Shown here piece after piece: positions 1 to 8,664 of a DNA stretch of 64,000 nucleotides. How positions within the stretch are numbered: the first letter of the stretch is position 1; each line of letters starts with the position of its first letter. Origin of the DNA: Alkalihalophilus pseudofirmus OF4 (GTDB taxonomy: Bacteria; Bacillota; Bacilli; Bacillales; Bacillaceae_D); NCBI RefSeq assembly GCF_000005825.2, contig NC_013791.2, positions 744,001 to 808,000 of the forward strand. Reading direction: 5' to 3'. A program made the position numbers and the translations under genes. The notes beneath the pieces are model-generated. The model saw only the letters and a list, made by a program, of their open reading frames with translations. It was not told where the DNA came from and searched no databases.

Positions 1-271
1 TATCGTCGATGAACCGATTGTTGGTCTTGACCCGATTGGTATTCAGTCTTTTCTCAATTTCATTTCTGATATGCGAAAACGCGGTTCAGCTATCTTAATG
101 TCTACCCATATTCTAGCGACGGCAGAACGTTATTGTGATCGCTTTGTCATTCTTCATCATGGAAAAGTGGTGCTAACTGGTACACTTGATGAAATGAGAA
201 GTCAGCTAAAGATGCCTGAAGCCACATTAGATGATATTTATATTGAGATGACAAAGGACGCGGTCCTATGA
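1..271 (+). CDS. ecsA: EcsA, ABC transporter ATP-binding protein (3' end only)
   Basis: The reading frame is open from base 2 and gives the last 89 residues of an ABC ATPase. It begins at the Walker B and D-loop segment (IVDEP..VGLDP), followed by the H-loop histidine region (STHIL). The N-terminal Walker A and signature parts lie before the window. It overlaps the next gene by four bases (ATGA). The family energises the EcsAB exporter, which affects protein secretion, exoenzyme production and regulated proteolysis in Bacillus. The assignment rests on the ATPase motifs together with the following ecsB and ecsC. Confidence 0.9.
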   Translation, partial: IVDEPIVGLDPIGIQSFLNFISDMRKRGSAILMSTHILATAERYCDRFVILHHGKVVLTGTLDEMRSQLKMPEATLDDIYIEMTKDAVL

Positions 272-1488
272 GGGATGGGATGACTCTTTGGCGTGAGCGG
301 ACCAGCTCTTACTGGAATGAAGCGATACGTTATCTACGCTTAATTGGAAACAGCGGTTTTTTATTTACGGTTTACTTTCTCATCCTAATTGGAAGCTTCT
401 ATTATAGTCAGGCATTAGAAGAATTACCGGAAGCATTCCCTTCTTTATGGGTTTTTACAGTCATCTTTGCGATTGTTTTAACAAGAGGACGTATCAGGAC
501 ATTTGTGAAGCAGGCAGATGTAGTGTTTTTACTGCCTTATGAGTCAAAGCTCGATCGATATTTCAGAGCTTCTCAGATCTATTCATACATTCTGCAATCT
601 TTTGTGATGCTCGTTATCTTTATTGTCTTGGCACCACTTTTTGCATTAAGAATTTCAAATGAATCAGGAAGCTTCTGGTTTGTACTACTAATGCTGCTTA
701 TCGCAAAAGCTTGGAATGTAGCGAGCACTTGGCAAGAGCAGCGTTTTGCTAGCGGTCAGGAGAGAGGATCACACTTCCTATTACGACTTATGGTGAATGG
801 AGTATTTACTTACCTGTTATTTTCAGGTGCTGATTTTATCTATTTTATAGCTGTAGTTGGAATCATGGCACTGTTGTACGTGTTCTATTATCAAAAACTA
901 GCTGTGAAGCTTTCAATTAAATGGGAACATTTAATTTCCGTAGAGCAGAAAATGCTGATGTTCTTCTATCGTATTGCTAATGCATTTACGGATGTGCCGC
1001 AATTAAAGGAACAAGTGAGAAGCCGCTCGTATTTAAACGGAATGCTCGGATTCTTATCGGCGAACAAAAAAAGCGTGTATCATTATTTATTTGCGCGAAC
1101 ATTTATTCGTGCAAATGACTACTTAGGAGTGTATGTAAGGCTTGTCGTCGTTGCGAGCTTCTTATTAGCCATACTGCCAAACGGATGGATGGAGCTTGCT
1201 GTTTTTCTTTTATTTATGCATATGGTAATGATGCAGCTGTCTACGTTATGGTTCCATTATGACACGAATATGTGGGTAGACCTATATCCGATTGAACAAG
1301 GAGACAGAAAAGAAGCACTTACGACGATCAGCTTCAGGCTGCTGCTCGTTATGACTGCTGTCTTAACAGGAGTTTTATTGGTCAGCTCTACTTATTTAAT
1401 TACAGCAATTGGCCTTGCAATAGGAATATTGTTTAGCTATCTCGGAAGCACCACATGGATTCATAAGCGCAAAAAGCAGGCATGGTAA
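268..1488 (+). CDS. ecsB: EcsB, ABC transporter membrane subunit
   Basis: This 406-residue protein is rich in hydrophobic segments. Clear membrane spans lie near residues 28-45, 60-75, 110-130, 140-150, 170-215 and in a C-terminal cluster, with a soluble stretch around 225-290. Length and layout match the EcsB family, the membrane partner of EcsA. The start ATG overlaps the ecsA stop, so the two subunits are probably translationally coupled. The transported substrate is not established for the family. Nothing appears truncated. Confidence 0.9.
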   Translation: MRDGMTLWRERTSSYWNEAIRYLRLIGNSGFLFTVYFLILIGSFYYSQALEELPEAFPSLWVFTVIFAIVLTRGRIRTFVKQADVVFLLPYESKLDRYFRASQIYSYILQSFVMLVIFIVLAPLFALRISNESGSFWFVLLMLLIAKAWNVASTWQEQRFASGQERGSHFLLRLMVNGVFTYLLFSGADFIYFIAVVGIMALLYVFYYQKLAVKLSIKWEHLISVEQKMLMFFYRIANAFTDVPQLKEQVRSRSYLNGMLGFLSANKKSVYHYLFARTFIRANDYLGVYVRLVVVASFLLAILPNGWMELAVFLLFMHMVMMQLSTLWFHYDTNMWVDLYPIEQGDRKEALTTISFRLLLVMTAVLTGVLLVSSTYLITAIGLAIGILFSYLGSTTWIHKRKKQAW

Positions 1489-1542
1489 ACTCATTTTTCT
1501 CATTTATTAGTAGAAATGATTGGATATAAAAGGAGTGTGCTA

Positions 1543-2289
1543 ATGTATAAGGAAAATGCCAAAGAAGAAGTCACGCGCTGGAAAAGGAAGCTGTTAAAAC
1601 GTCCTTCAATGGCAGGCCGTTACACAAAAAAGCTTCAAGTGAAAATGAATACAATGATACCTGAGAGGGTTCATACGGTGGTAACGACAGGTATTAGAAA
1701 TATGGTTCAAGCTACGTTAACTGGAACAGAGCATACTGCCAATAAAGAACCCTTGTATGATTTAAGTTTAGAAGAACGTGAAGAAAAAGTAAGACAGCTG
1801 ATCAAATCATATAAACGAACAGCAGCTGCTGAGGGCGCAGGTACTGGTGCTGGTGGCATTCTGCTTGGTTTAGCTGATTTCCCTCTATTGCTCGGAATAA
1901 AAATGAAATTTCTCTTTGATGTAGCCCAGGCATATGGCTATGATGTAAGAGATTACAGGGAGAGACTTTTTGTCTTGCGTCTTTTCCAGCTTGCCTTCTC
2001 AAGCGGGGATAAGCGTATTGAAGCTCTGAAGCGGATTGAAGAGTGGGAAGAGGAGTACAATTATCTACCTAGTAAAAGAGAGTATATGGAGCATGTTGAT
2101 TGGAAAGAGTTTCAATTAAACTATCGTGACTTTATTGATTTACCGAAAATGCTGCAGATGATACCAGGCTTTGGTGCTATCGTTGGGGCAGCAGCTAACT
2201 ATCATTTTCTTGATCTGCTTGGGGAGACGGCAATGAATAGTTACAGAATTCGATTATTTGAACAAGAAAAAAACGGAGAGGATCTATAA
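1543..2289 (+). CDS. ecsC: EcsC family protein
   Basis: This 248-residue protein is the third gene of the ecs operon. I start it at the ATG at 1543 because AAAGGAG lies seven bases upstream; an in-frame ATG at 1516 has no ribosome site. The middle holds a glycine/alanine-rich hydrophobic helix (about residues 100-125) typical of EcsC, and a second small hydrophobic patch follows near the C-terminus (PGFGAIVGAAA). The biochemical role of EcsC is unknown, and it is not required for EcsAB function in B. subtilis. A transcription terminator overlaps its stop codon. Confidence 0.88.
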   Translation: MYKENAKEEVTRWKRKLLKRPSMAGRYTKKLQVKMNTMIPERVHTVVTTGIRNMVQATLTGTEHTANKEPLYDLSLEEREEKVRQLIKSYKRTAAAEGAGTGAGGILLGLADFPLLLGIKMKFLFDVAQAYGYDVRDYRERLFVLRLFQLAFSSGDKRIEALKRIEEWEEEYNYLPSKREYMEHVDWKEFQLNYRDFIDLPKMLQMIPGFGAIVGAAANYHFLDLLGETAMNSYRIRLFEQEKNGEDL

Positions 2290-2309
2290 ATTGATCCCTC
2301 CGTTTTTTT
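2267..2309. terminator. Bidirectional terminator between ecsC and ccdA
   Basis: An inverted repeat AACGGAG..GGATC / GATCC..CTCCGTT with a one-base bulge is flanked by an A-run on the left and a T-run on the right. It can stop transcripts from both convergent genes. Confidence 0.85.
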
Positions 2310-2325
2310 GTGAAGAATTCTTCCA

Positions 2326-3051
2326 TTACAAATTAAAAGGTAAGTTTGTAGCAATGCGCTGCAGGTAAGCAGAAATAATACTGAACTGTCCTGTAAATAA
2401 AAGAATACCCAATGCTACCATAATTCCTCCGCTCACTTTTTGAATCGTAGGGAGCCACTTGTTCAGGCGGCGCATTTTATCAAGGGAGCGAGACCATAGA
2501 AGCGCTACTGCGACAAAAGGAATGCCTAAGCCAAATGAGTACATTAAGAGTAAGAACATCCCACTCCACATTGTATCTGCCTGACTTGCTAAAAATAAAA
2601 TGGATGAAAGAACTAAACCGATACACGGCGACCATCCCGACCCAAATAGAAATCCAAGCAGAACAGATCCTGCAAAGCTGCTTGACTTATGTGGTTTTGC
2701 TTTTATTCGTTTATCAGATAACAGCATCCGTATAGAAATGACGCCCATCATTTGTAAACCGAAAATCGTAATAATGATTCCGCCAATCTGCTCTATAAGT
2801 GGTCTATAATCCCAGAAAGCCTGCCCGATGAGTGATGTGGAAAGGCCAAGTAAAAGGAAAATGCTTGTAAATCCCATTACAAAGCCCAGACTTCTCATTA
2901 AAATAATCTTTCTGTCAGCGGCCACTTTATTACCTGTCACTTGTGTTCCAGTTAATTGTGCTAAATAAGCCGGCATTAGTGGAAATACACAAGGGGATAA
3001 AAAGGATACAATCCCCGCAAGAAACGCAAGCCATATCGTTACTTCACCCAA
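2326..3051 (-). CDS. ccdA: CcdA-type cytochrome c biogenesis / thiol-disulfide membrane protein
   Basis: This membrane protein of 241 residues belongs to the CcdA/DsbD transmembrane family, which passes reducing power from cytoplasmic thioredoxin to extracytoplasmic thiol proteins. Two family motifs are visible: SPCVFPL with Cys21 and SPCIG with Cys143, the redox pair. I place the start at the TTG at 3051: GGAGGTG stands six bases before it, and the N-terminus MGEVTIWLAF then resembles the B. subtilis CcdA start. The ATG at 3066 overlaps that ribosome site and is unlikely. It stands alone without ccdB or ccdC beside it, so it may instead serve another thioredoxin-like partner. Confidence 0.85.
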   Translation of the reverse strand: MGEVTIWLAFLAGIVSFLSPCVFPLMPAYLAQLTGTQVTGNKVAADRKIILMRSLGFVMGFTSIFLLLGLSTSLIGQAFWDYRPLIEQIGGIIITIFGLQMMGVISIRMLLSDKRIKAKPHKSSSFAGSVLLGFLFGSGWSPCIGLVLSSILFLASQADTMWSGMFLLLMYSFGLGIPFVAVALLWSRSLDKMRRLNKWLPTIQKVSGGIMVALGILLFTGQFSIISAYLQRIATNLPFNL

Positions 3052-3201
3052 TAACGTCACCTCCATATACTACTAGTCCATGCAAAAGCAAGTAAAACTA
3101 TTCTATCATTTCACTTATGAAAGAAAAAATCCTTAAGCTTGTTCGTACAAAGTATATACCATAACTCTAATTTATTTCATTTGAAAAACAATTTGTTCAC
3201 T

Positions 3202-3223
3202 GAAGTGACAAAGAAGTGACAAA
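3202..3223 (+). repeat. Two head-to-tail 11-bp repeats upstream of liaI
   Basis: GAAGTGACAAA occurs twice without a gap. The first copy is also the right half of a small palindrome, TCACT-GA-AGTGA at 3197-3208. The 11-bp step is one helical turn, which suits two protein subunits on one DNA face. A LiaR operator is the obvious guess, given the operon that follows. Confidence 0.5.
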
Positions 3224-3335
3224 GGTCCGAGAGAAAGATCAGTCTAGAGGCGGAGAGCAAACCGTGCTCAGGCAAGGGGTCAATTTTGATGCTGTTTCCT
3301 ACAATAGAAGTAACGAAAGGCAAGGAGGGGTGAAA

Positions 3336-3713
3336 ATGAGAAGAGCAGCAAAAGCGTTAGGAGGAGCGATCCTATTATTCATTGGTGTAAGCATTCTCCT
3401 TAGTATGTTTGGTATTCATTTAGGAGGTTTAATCAGCTTAGTGCTAGGAGCATGGATGATGTACCTTGGTTATACCAAATGGCAGGAAACCGGATGGTCT
3501 CCATCGAGTATTGTGTTATTAGCTCTAGGTGCCGTCATTTTATTTGGAGGAATGGGCGGTGTCGTCAGTTTAGCGATTGGCCTCTTGCTTGTTTACTTTG
3601 GCTATAAGTTAGTTGTCCAAAAAACAGAGCAGGAAGAAGACGAAGATGAAGATAACTATGGATCTGATTATGACTCTTTAGATGCAGAGTTTGATCGATT
3701 AATAAAAAAATAA
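3336..3713 (+). CDS. liaI: LiaI-like small membrane protein
   Basis: This 125-residue protein has four hydrophobic stretches in two helical hairpins (about residues 8-50 and 62-95) and an acidic, Glu/Asp-rich C-terminal tail. It is the first gene of a liaIHGFSR-type operon. In B. subtilis LiaI is a membrane anchor for the PspA homologue LiaH. I choose the ATG at 3336 because AAGGAGGGG lies just before it; longer in-frame starts at 3216 have no ribosome site and overlap the probable promoter region. The name rests on position and membrane topology more than on strong sequence motifs. Confidence 0.75.
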   Translation: MRRAAKALGGAILLFIGVSILLSMFGIHLGGLISLVLGAWMMYLGYTKWQETGWSPSSIVLLALGAVILFGGMGGVVSLAIGLLLVYFGYKLVVQKTEQEEDEDEDNYGSDYDSLDAEFDRLIKK

Positions 3714-3760
3714 TAAATCAAGTGTTAAATACCAAGTGTTAAATACAAGGAGGAATTAAA

Positions 3761-4408
3761 ATGTCAGCATTGAAAAGAATTGAGCGGTATATTAAAGCAA
3801 CGATACATGAGGGATTAGATCGTATTGAAAATCCAGAAATGATGGTGAAGCAGCATATAAGAGATGTGAAAGAATCGATAAAAAAAGCTGAACGTACGAT
3901 TCAAAAGCAAAGGCAGATTCAGGATATGCTTAAGCGTGATAAAGACATGACAGAAAGATTAATGGTGAAAAGAGAGGAACAGGCTCTAGAGGCGTTAAAG
4001 TCTGGTGAGGATCAGCTTGCAAAAAAAATATTACTTGATAAAAAGCAACTAGCCAATCAGGTGGTTCGATATGGTGAACTGACTCATAAAAGCATGGAAG
4101 TGAAGCATTATTATGAAGTAGAAATTGAAAAGCTCCAAGATCAATATAAACAATTACGTGAAAAGAAAGTTGAACTAGCCTTAAGAATGCAGTCAGCAAA
4201 AACACATAAACATGTAAAACCAGCTCAAAAGCAATCGTTAATAGATCTTGATGACGAATTTGAGCGATTTGATGAGCAGCTGATGATAAGGGAAGATAGA
4301 GTGATATCATCATCTAGAAGTGATTTATTTGAGGCAAATAATGAAATCGAAGTAGAAGATGAAGTGCGTCGGTTACAAGAAAAACTGAATGAACAAGCAT
4401 CTCATTAA
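3761..4408 (+). CDS. liaH: LiaH, PspA/IM30 family protein
   Basis: This 215-residue protein is almost entirely alpha-helical and highly charged, with long heptad-like runs, as in the PspA/IM30 (Vipp1) family. The N-terminal amphipathic segment (about residues 1-25) resembles the membrane-contact helix of the family. PspA proteins assemble into large rings or rods on the cytoplasmic membrane and protect it during envelope stress. A ribosome site, AAGGAGG, precedes the ATG. A hairpin directly after the stop would make a short liaIH message the main product, as in B. subtilis. Confidence 0.9.
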   Translation: MSALKRIERYIKATIHEGLDRIENPEMMVKQHIRDVKESIKKAERTIQKQRQIQDMLKRDKDMTERLMVKREEQALEALKSGEDQLAKKILLDKKQLANQVVRYGELTHKSMEVKHYYEVEIEKLQDQYKQLREKKVELALRMQSAKTHKHVKPAQKQSLIDLDDEFERFDEQLMIREDRVISSSRSDLFEANNEIEVEDEVRRLQEKLNEQASH

Positions 4409-4431
4409 GCAAGGGATCTCCCTTGCTTTTT
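4409..4431 (+). terminator. Hairpin after liaH (probably partial terminator)
   Basis: GCAAGGG-ATCT-CCCTTGC is followed by five T residues. The stem is short (7 bp), so read-through into liaGFSR is expected. This would separate abundant liaIH RNA from a low-level full-length transcript. Confidence 0.75.
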
Positions 4432-4498
4432 GTTCCAACAAATATTCAGTCAAATCTTCAATGAAATCTTATCGAATGATCAATTAACAAAAAGAATA

Positions 4499-4527
4499 TT
4501 GGCTGAAGGAAATATTTTCTATATACT
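4499..4527 (+). promoter_or_regulatory. Probable sigma-A promoter for liaGFSR
   Basis: A -35 box TTGGCT and a -10 box TATACT are separated by 17 bases, 65 bases before the liaG start and after the liaH hairpin. It would give basal expression of the sensor genes independent of the inducible liaI promoter. Confidence 0.65.
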
Positions 4528-4591
4528 TTGTAGGTGAGTTTATAAGTATCGAGTGTAAGCGTGATGAAAGCTGAGTGCAGGGGAGGATTTT

Positions 4592-5476
4592 ATGAAAAAA
4601 ATTGCTGGGGTCGCTTTGATTATCATCGGAGCTGTGCTCTTTTTATCAACTTTTGGTTCCTTATCGGTTTTTAATTTATCAGGTCTTAATAATGGAGGAG
4701 AAAAAGTGGAAAATGTAGATCAACCTTTAGAAGGAAACACGGAATTATTCATTGAAAGCACCTCTGTTGATATTAGAGTAGAACCGTCATCCAATGAAAA
4801 TATGAGTGTGGATGTGATCGATAAAAGACGAAACCAAACATTACGTGTAGAAGAACGTGGAAATCGACTTACAATAAGAATGGAAGAAAGAAACAGCATC
4901 TCTATTCCGTTTTTATCCCCACGAAGAAGTACAGAAATGATTATATATATTCCTGAAGTCGATATTTTCTCATTTGAGGCGAAATCTGTATCAGGAGACA
5001 TAACAATAAATACCCCGCTTGAAAGTGAAGAGGTATTTTTAAAAACCATTTCAGGGGATGTTCATTCTAGCCACATAACCGCTGATGAGGTCTCAATCCA
5101 TTCCACCTCAGGCGATCTCCAAGCAGATTCTATTGAAAGTGAGAAACTAGTCATAAAGAGTACGTCTGGAGATATTGAGGTAGAAAGTTTCAGTGGAGAA
5201 CTAGATGCTAATACCGTTTCAGGAGATATTTTGGTAACATATACACACGATCATAAAGATGCTCATCTGAAAACGGTATCCGGTGATATTACGATGTGGG
5301 TAAGAAATTTAAATGCCCAGGTAGATTTAAAGACAACCTCAGGTGGATTTACGATCGATGAGCAATTAACAGAGCAGCAATTTCAATCGAAAAGTTTAAA
5401 AGGAACAGCTGGAAGCGGAGAATATGTTGTTACGGCTGTCACTGTATCGGGTGATACCAAATTATTAAATAAATAG
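4592..5476 (+). CDS. liaG: LiaG-like DUF4097 adhesin-type protein
   Basis: This 294-residue protein has one N-terminal membrane span (about residues 4-22) followed by a long beta-rich domain. That domain carries many spaced SGD motifs (SGDI, SGDV, SGDL), the hallmark of the DUF4097 beta-helix repeat. The bulk should face the outside of the membrane. It is between liaH and liaF, as in B. subtilis, where LiaG function is unknown. GGGGAGGA precedes the ATG. Confidence 0.85.
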   Translation: MKKIAGVALIIIGAVLFLSTFGSLSVFNLSGLNNGGEKVENVDQPLEGNTELFIESTSVDIRVEPSSNENMSVDVIDKRRNQTLRVEERGNRLTIRMEERNSISIPFLSPRRSTEMIIYIPEVDIFSFEAKSVSGDITINTPLESEEVFLKTISGDVHSSHITADEVSIHSTSGDLQADSIESEKLVIKSTSGDIEVESFSGELDANTVSGDILVTYTHDHKDAHLKTVSGDITMWVRNLNAQVDLKTTSGGFTIDEQLTEQQFQSKSLKGTAGSGEYVVTAVTVSGDTKLLNK

Positions 5477-5509
5477 TGGTAGTGAACGTAGAGGAAAGGG
5501 GGAGTGTGG

Positions 5510-6355
5510 ATGAGTAAGCATGGGTTAATTGGAGTTATTGTGGTGATCCTTGGAATTTGGTTTCTGATGGGTGTGCTTAGCTTTGCAACAGGCGGATTAA
5601 TTGCCCCGCTCATCTTCTTCTTCCTTGGTTATTATTTTTATCAAAACAAACGCAAGCTGATTGCGGCTATTTTCTTTATCATCAGCGGCAGTATTCTTTT
5701 AGATCAATTATTTTCTATTAATTTTATTGGACTTATTTTAGCTGTTATTTGTTTTTATTACGGACTTAAATTAGTGAAAAGCCAGAAGAAGACAAAAAAA
5801 TCTCATGCCGAACGCGAACGAAGGCTTAAGATCACACATGAAGAGGCCCCTAAGCAAACACCTGTGAAGGAAAATACATCTAAAAGTGAGCAAGAACCCT
5901 TCATTTCGGAGGGAGACCTAGATCACTCTGTTTCTCCTAGTGGTTCTACTTCAACTTCATCCAAAGCTCAACAGGCAGCCTATGAGCCGATTGTAAGAAA
6001 AAACTTTGTTGGAGATATCCATTACATGAACCAACAGTTTGAATTGCGAGATTTAACGATATGGTCTGCCCTTGGAAGCGTAAAAATAGATCTGTCAAAA
6101 GCAATGATTTCAGAAGGTGAGACCATTATTGTTATTCAAGCATTTATTGGAGAGGTCAATGTGTATGTCCCGGATGATTTAACAGTAGCCGTTCAAGCCT
6201 CTTCTCTTGCAGGAGAATTAACTGTTTTTCATGAGAAACATTCAGGTATTAATCAGCAAGTGAGTCTGGCACCTTCTCAATACAAGCAGTCAAAAAGAAG
6301 AGTGAAGCTGGTCATATCAATGGCACTTGGGGAAGTGACGGTGAGAAGGATATGA
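5510..6355 (+). CDS. liaF: LiaF, membrane inhibitor of the LiaRS system
   Basis: This 281-residue protein has a cluster of hydrophobic helices at residues 5-85, a charged linker rich in Lys, Glu, Ser and Thr (about 95-155), and a C-terminal beta-rich DUF2154-type domain (about 160-281). LiaF is the specific negative regulator that keeps the kinase LiaS off without envelope stress. I start at the ATG at 5510, five bases after AGGGGGAG; a GTG at 5504 overlaps that ribosome site. The stop overlaps liaS by four bases, indicating coupled translation. Confidence 0.9.
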   Translation: MSKHGLIGVIVVILGIWFLMGVLSFATGGLIAPLIFFFLGYYFYQNKRKLIAAIFFIISGSILLDQLFSINFIGLILAVICFYYGLKLVKSQKKTKKSHAERERRLKITHEEAPKQTPVKENTSKSEQEPFISEGDLDHSVSPSGSTSTSSKAQQAAYEPIVRKNFVGDIHYMNQQFELRDLTIWSALGSVKIDLSKAMISEGETIIVIQAFIGEVNVYVPDDLTVAVQASSLAGELTVFHEKHSGINQQVSLAPSQYKQSKRRVKLVISMALGEVTVRRI

Positions 6356-7452
6356 AAATGAGACTTGCCCGCCTTCTCTGGCAGTTTATCCGTCATAATG
6401 TGTTCTTAGCTCTTTTAATGACCATCTTTGCAGCTTTTTTGTTAACGTATCAAGAACCGAGAGGACTTCTTTTATTAATTGATCTCCGATTAATTGAAAT
6501 TCCTCTTTTTGTCTGGCTGATAGCGACGTTTTTACTTGTTGGCATCATAGCAGGCGTCATTCAAGCTCTGCCTTTAAAAAGGAGAATTGATGAAGTCGTG
6601 CATGGAGCCATGCGTTTTGAGAGAGGTACTTTTTCTCATCGACTCACAGAACAAGGAGCCGATGAGCTGACTGAGCTTGCAGTCCGGATGAACCGGATGG
6701 CTGCTCAAATTGAAGAGCAAATCGCTTCCCTTCAAAGGCTTTCTACAGAAAGGGTTAAGATGCAGGATACCGTCAAGAAGGCTGCTGTCACAGAAGAGAG
6801 ACAGCGTTTAGCAAGGGAGCTTCATGATGCTGTGAGCCAGCAGTTATTTGCCATCTCCATGATGACTGCTGCGTTAAGGTCGAGTGATGAAAAACAGGAA
6901 GAACAGTTAGAAATGGTAGAAAAGATGGCGAACACCGCTCAAGCTGAGATGCGTGCACTATTGCTTCATTTACGTCCGGCTCACCTAGAAGGGAAAAGCT
7001 TAGAAGAGGGAGCGGGGCAGCTGTTTTTAGAATTAGAAAAAAAGCATGATGTAGAAGTAAGCTTCCTCGTTGATATTGATTCAGACCTGCCACAAGGGAT
7101 AGAGGATCAAATGTATCGTTTAATTCAAGAAGCGATCTCAAATATTTTAAGACATTCAGAAGCTAATGCAGTTGAGTTCTTGTTAAAAGAAATGCCTCAA
7201 GAGGTCATCATGAAAATCATCGACAATGGAGTAGGATTTAAAGTAGATGATATTTCGCAGGAATCATACGGACTTCAAACGATGAAAGAACGGATGAATG
7301 ATATCGGAGGAGTATTGAATATTGTATCCGTACCACTACAAGGAACACAGCTGGAAGTGAAAATTCCTATTGCATGGAAAGGTAATGAGAAAGATGAACA
7401 CAAGGGGGAGCGAAATGGGGAACAACCTGGTGAAAGTACTCTTAGTGGATGA
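6352..7452 (+). CDS. liaS: LiaS, envelope-stress sensor histidine kinase
   Basis: This 366-residue NarL-type kinase has two membrane spans (about residues 13-32 and 48-72) with a very short extracellular loop, the intramembrane-sensing layout. A HAMP-like segment follows (about 75-125), then a HisKA_3 domain with the phosphorylated His in ELHDA (His158), then a HATPase domain with DNGVGF. It overlaps liaF by ATGA and liaR by 38 bases. LiaS answers cell-wall antibiotics that disturb the lipid II cycle and is held off by LiaF. Confidence 0.92.
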   Translation: MKMRLARLLWQFIRHNVFLALLMTIFAAFLLTYQEPRGLLLLIDLRLIEIPLFVWLIATFLLVGIIAGVIQALPLKRRIDEVVHGAMRFERGTFSHRLTEQGADELTELAVRMNRMAAQIEEQIASLQRLSTERVKMQDTVKKAAVTEERQRLARELHDAVSQQLFAISMMTAALRSSDEKQEEQLEMVEKMANTAQAEMRALLLHLRPAHLEGKSLEEGAGQLFLELEKKHDVEVSFLVDIDSDLPQGIEDQMYRLIQEAISNILRHSEANAVEFLLKEMPQEVIMKIIDNGVGFKVDDISQESYGLQTMKERMNDIGGVLNIVSVPLQGTQLEVKIPIAWKGNEKDEHKGERNGEQPGESTLSG

Positions 7453-8059
7453 TCACGAAATGGTCCGTATGGGGATGTCTGCTTTTCTTCAAACACAGCC
7501 TGATATTGAAGTGATAGGCCAAGCTAGTAATGGACTAGAAGGGGTAGAGATGACCAAACGGCTCGAGCCAGATGTCATTGTAATGGATCTTGTGATGGAG
7601 AAAATGGATGGTATTGAAGCCACAAGAGCCATCATGAAGGATAAACCTCTTAGTAAAGTGATTGTTTTAACAAGTTTTATTGATGATGAGAAAGTCTACC
7701 CAGTGATTGAAGCTGGCGCGTTTAGCTATTTACTCAAAACATCGTCGGCCAAAGAGATTGCTCAAGCGATCCGTCAAGCTGCGGACGGGGAACCTGTACT
7801 AGCTTCGAAAGTAACGAATAAGATGATGAACCATATGAGGTCGCAAAAAGAAAAAGCGTTGCATGAAGAATTAACCCCTCGTGAATTAGAAGTGTTAAAG
7901 CTGATAGGTGTGGGGCAGTCAAATCAAGAAATAGCTGAGAGTTTATTTATAGGAATTAAGACGGTCAAAACACATGTCAGTAATATTCTTCAAAAATTAG
8001 CTCTTGAAGACCGTACCCAGATTGCTATCTATGCTCATAGGCACGGGCTCGTAAAATAA
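7415..8059 (+). CDS. liaR: LiaR, NarL/LuxR-type response regulator
   Basis: This 214-residue regulator has a receiver domain with acidic pair DD at residues 12-13 and phospho-acceptor Asp58 (VMDLV), and a C-terminal LuxR helix-turn-helix (LTPRELEVL..IKTVKTHV). I choose the ATG at 7415 because GGGGGAG lies six bases before it and the product then matches the usual length of about 211 residues. The first 38 bases lie within the end of liaS. LiaR activates the liaI promoter in B. subtilis, so it should control its own operon here. Confidence 0.92.
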   Translation: MGNNLVKVLLVDDHEMVRMGMSAFLQTQPDIEVIGQASNGLEGVEMTKRLEPDVIVMDLVMEKMDGIEATRAIMKDKPLSKVIVLTSFIDDEKVYPVIEAGAFSYLLKTSSAKEIAQAIRQAADGEPVLASKVTNKMMNHMRSQKEKALHEELTPRELEVLKLIGVGQSNQEIAESLFIGIKTVKTHVSNILQKLALEDRTQIAIYAHRHGLVK

Positions 8060-8061
8060 AC

Positions 8062-8096
8062 AAAAACGACACGAGCGTGTACTCGAGTCGTTTTAA
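8062..8096. terminator. Terminator after liaR
   Basis: AAACGAC.CGAG / CTCG.GTCGTTT form a stem with a six-base loop, flanked by A and T runs. It serves the lia operon and, read on the other strand, the convergent hmoB-like gene. Confidence 0.85.
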
Positions 8097-8097
8097 A

Positions 8098-8565
8098 TTA
8101 AATCGTATATTCTGTCACATATGAAGGCCGTGGGAAAATCGAGGAGCCAAGTCCTTCTTTTGTCCCGCGTTTTTTATGAGCGTGGTTATAGGCATTCGAT
8201 TCCTGCCATTTCTTGAAGTGTTCCTTGCTTTCCCAAACCGTCATCACAATGTAGGTGTCAGATGTTTCTGGTCTTAAAATTCGTATCGCTTTAAAGCCAG
8301 GCTCCTTCTCGACTAAACCAGCACGATTTTGGAATCTTTCTTCAAACATTCCGCGCCCTTCTGCTGTAACAGGGATATTATTTAACACAACAAATCCCGC
8401 ATCAGGTAGGCTTCCTGTTTCATTTAAAACAGAATATACTTCACCAGCTCCTGAATCCTCTCGTGTATCTTCAATGTAATATACGTTTTGTTGTGCGGAT
8501 GTAAGTTGAATCGATGCAGCATCGTTGAATGGCACTTTTGATATAACCACTTTTCTCACACGCAT
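8098..8565 (-). CDS. hmoB: HmoB-like haem-degrading monooxygenase (ABM domain)
   Basis: This protein of about 155 residues has a C-terminal antibiotic-biosynthesis-monooxygenase fold. Visible family features are the segment FEERFQNRAGLVEKEPGF and TVWESKEHFKKW. HmoB proteins bind haem and open its ring to release iron in the cytoplasm. It stands beside pbpF and the hem genes, as yhgC does in B. subtilis. The start is uncertain: the ATG at 8565 is only three bases from AGGAGG, and the GTG at 8559 has better spacing (nine bases). Longer upstream ATGs have no ribosome site. Confidence 0.8.
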   Translation of the reverse strand: MRVRKVVISKVPFNDAASIQLTSAQQNVYYIEDTREDSGAGEVYSVLNETGSLPDAGFVVLNNIPVTAEGRGMFEERFQNRAGLVEKEPGFKAIRILRPETSDTYIVMTVWESKEHFKKWQESNAYNHAHKKRGTKEGLGSSIFPRPSYVTEYTI

Positions 8566-8664
8566 TTCCCTCCTAAGGATTATCTTTGACTTATTCATAT
8601 AAAATAGGTTTTGAAACATTTAGCTAGGTTTCTGCGTAGAAAGTATATCGCATTCACTCGAATA

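Noticed and set aside
8255-8479. Forward ORF opposite the hmoB-like gene
   Set aside because: It is a shadow of the reverse gene without a ribosome site.
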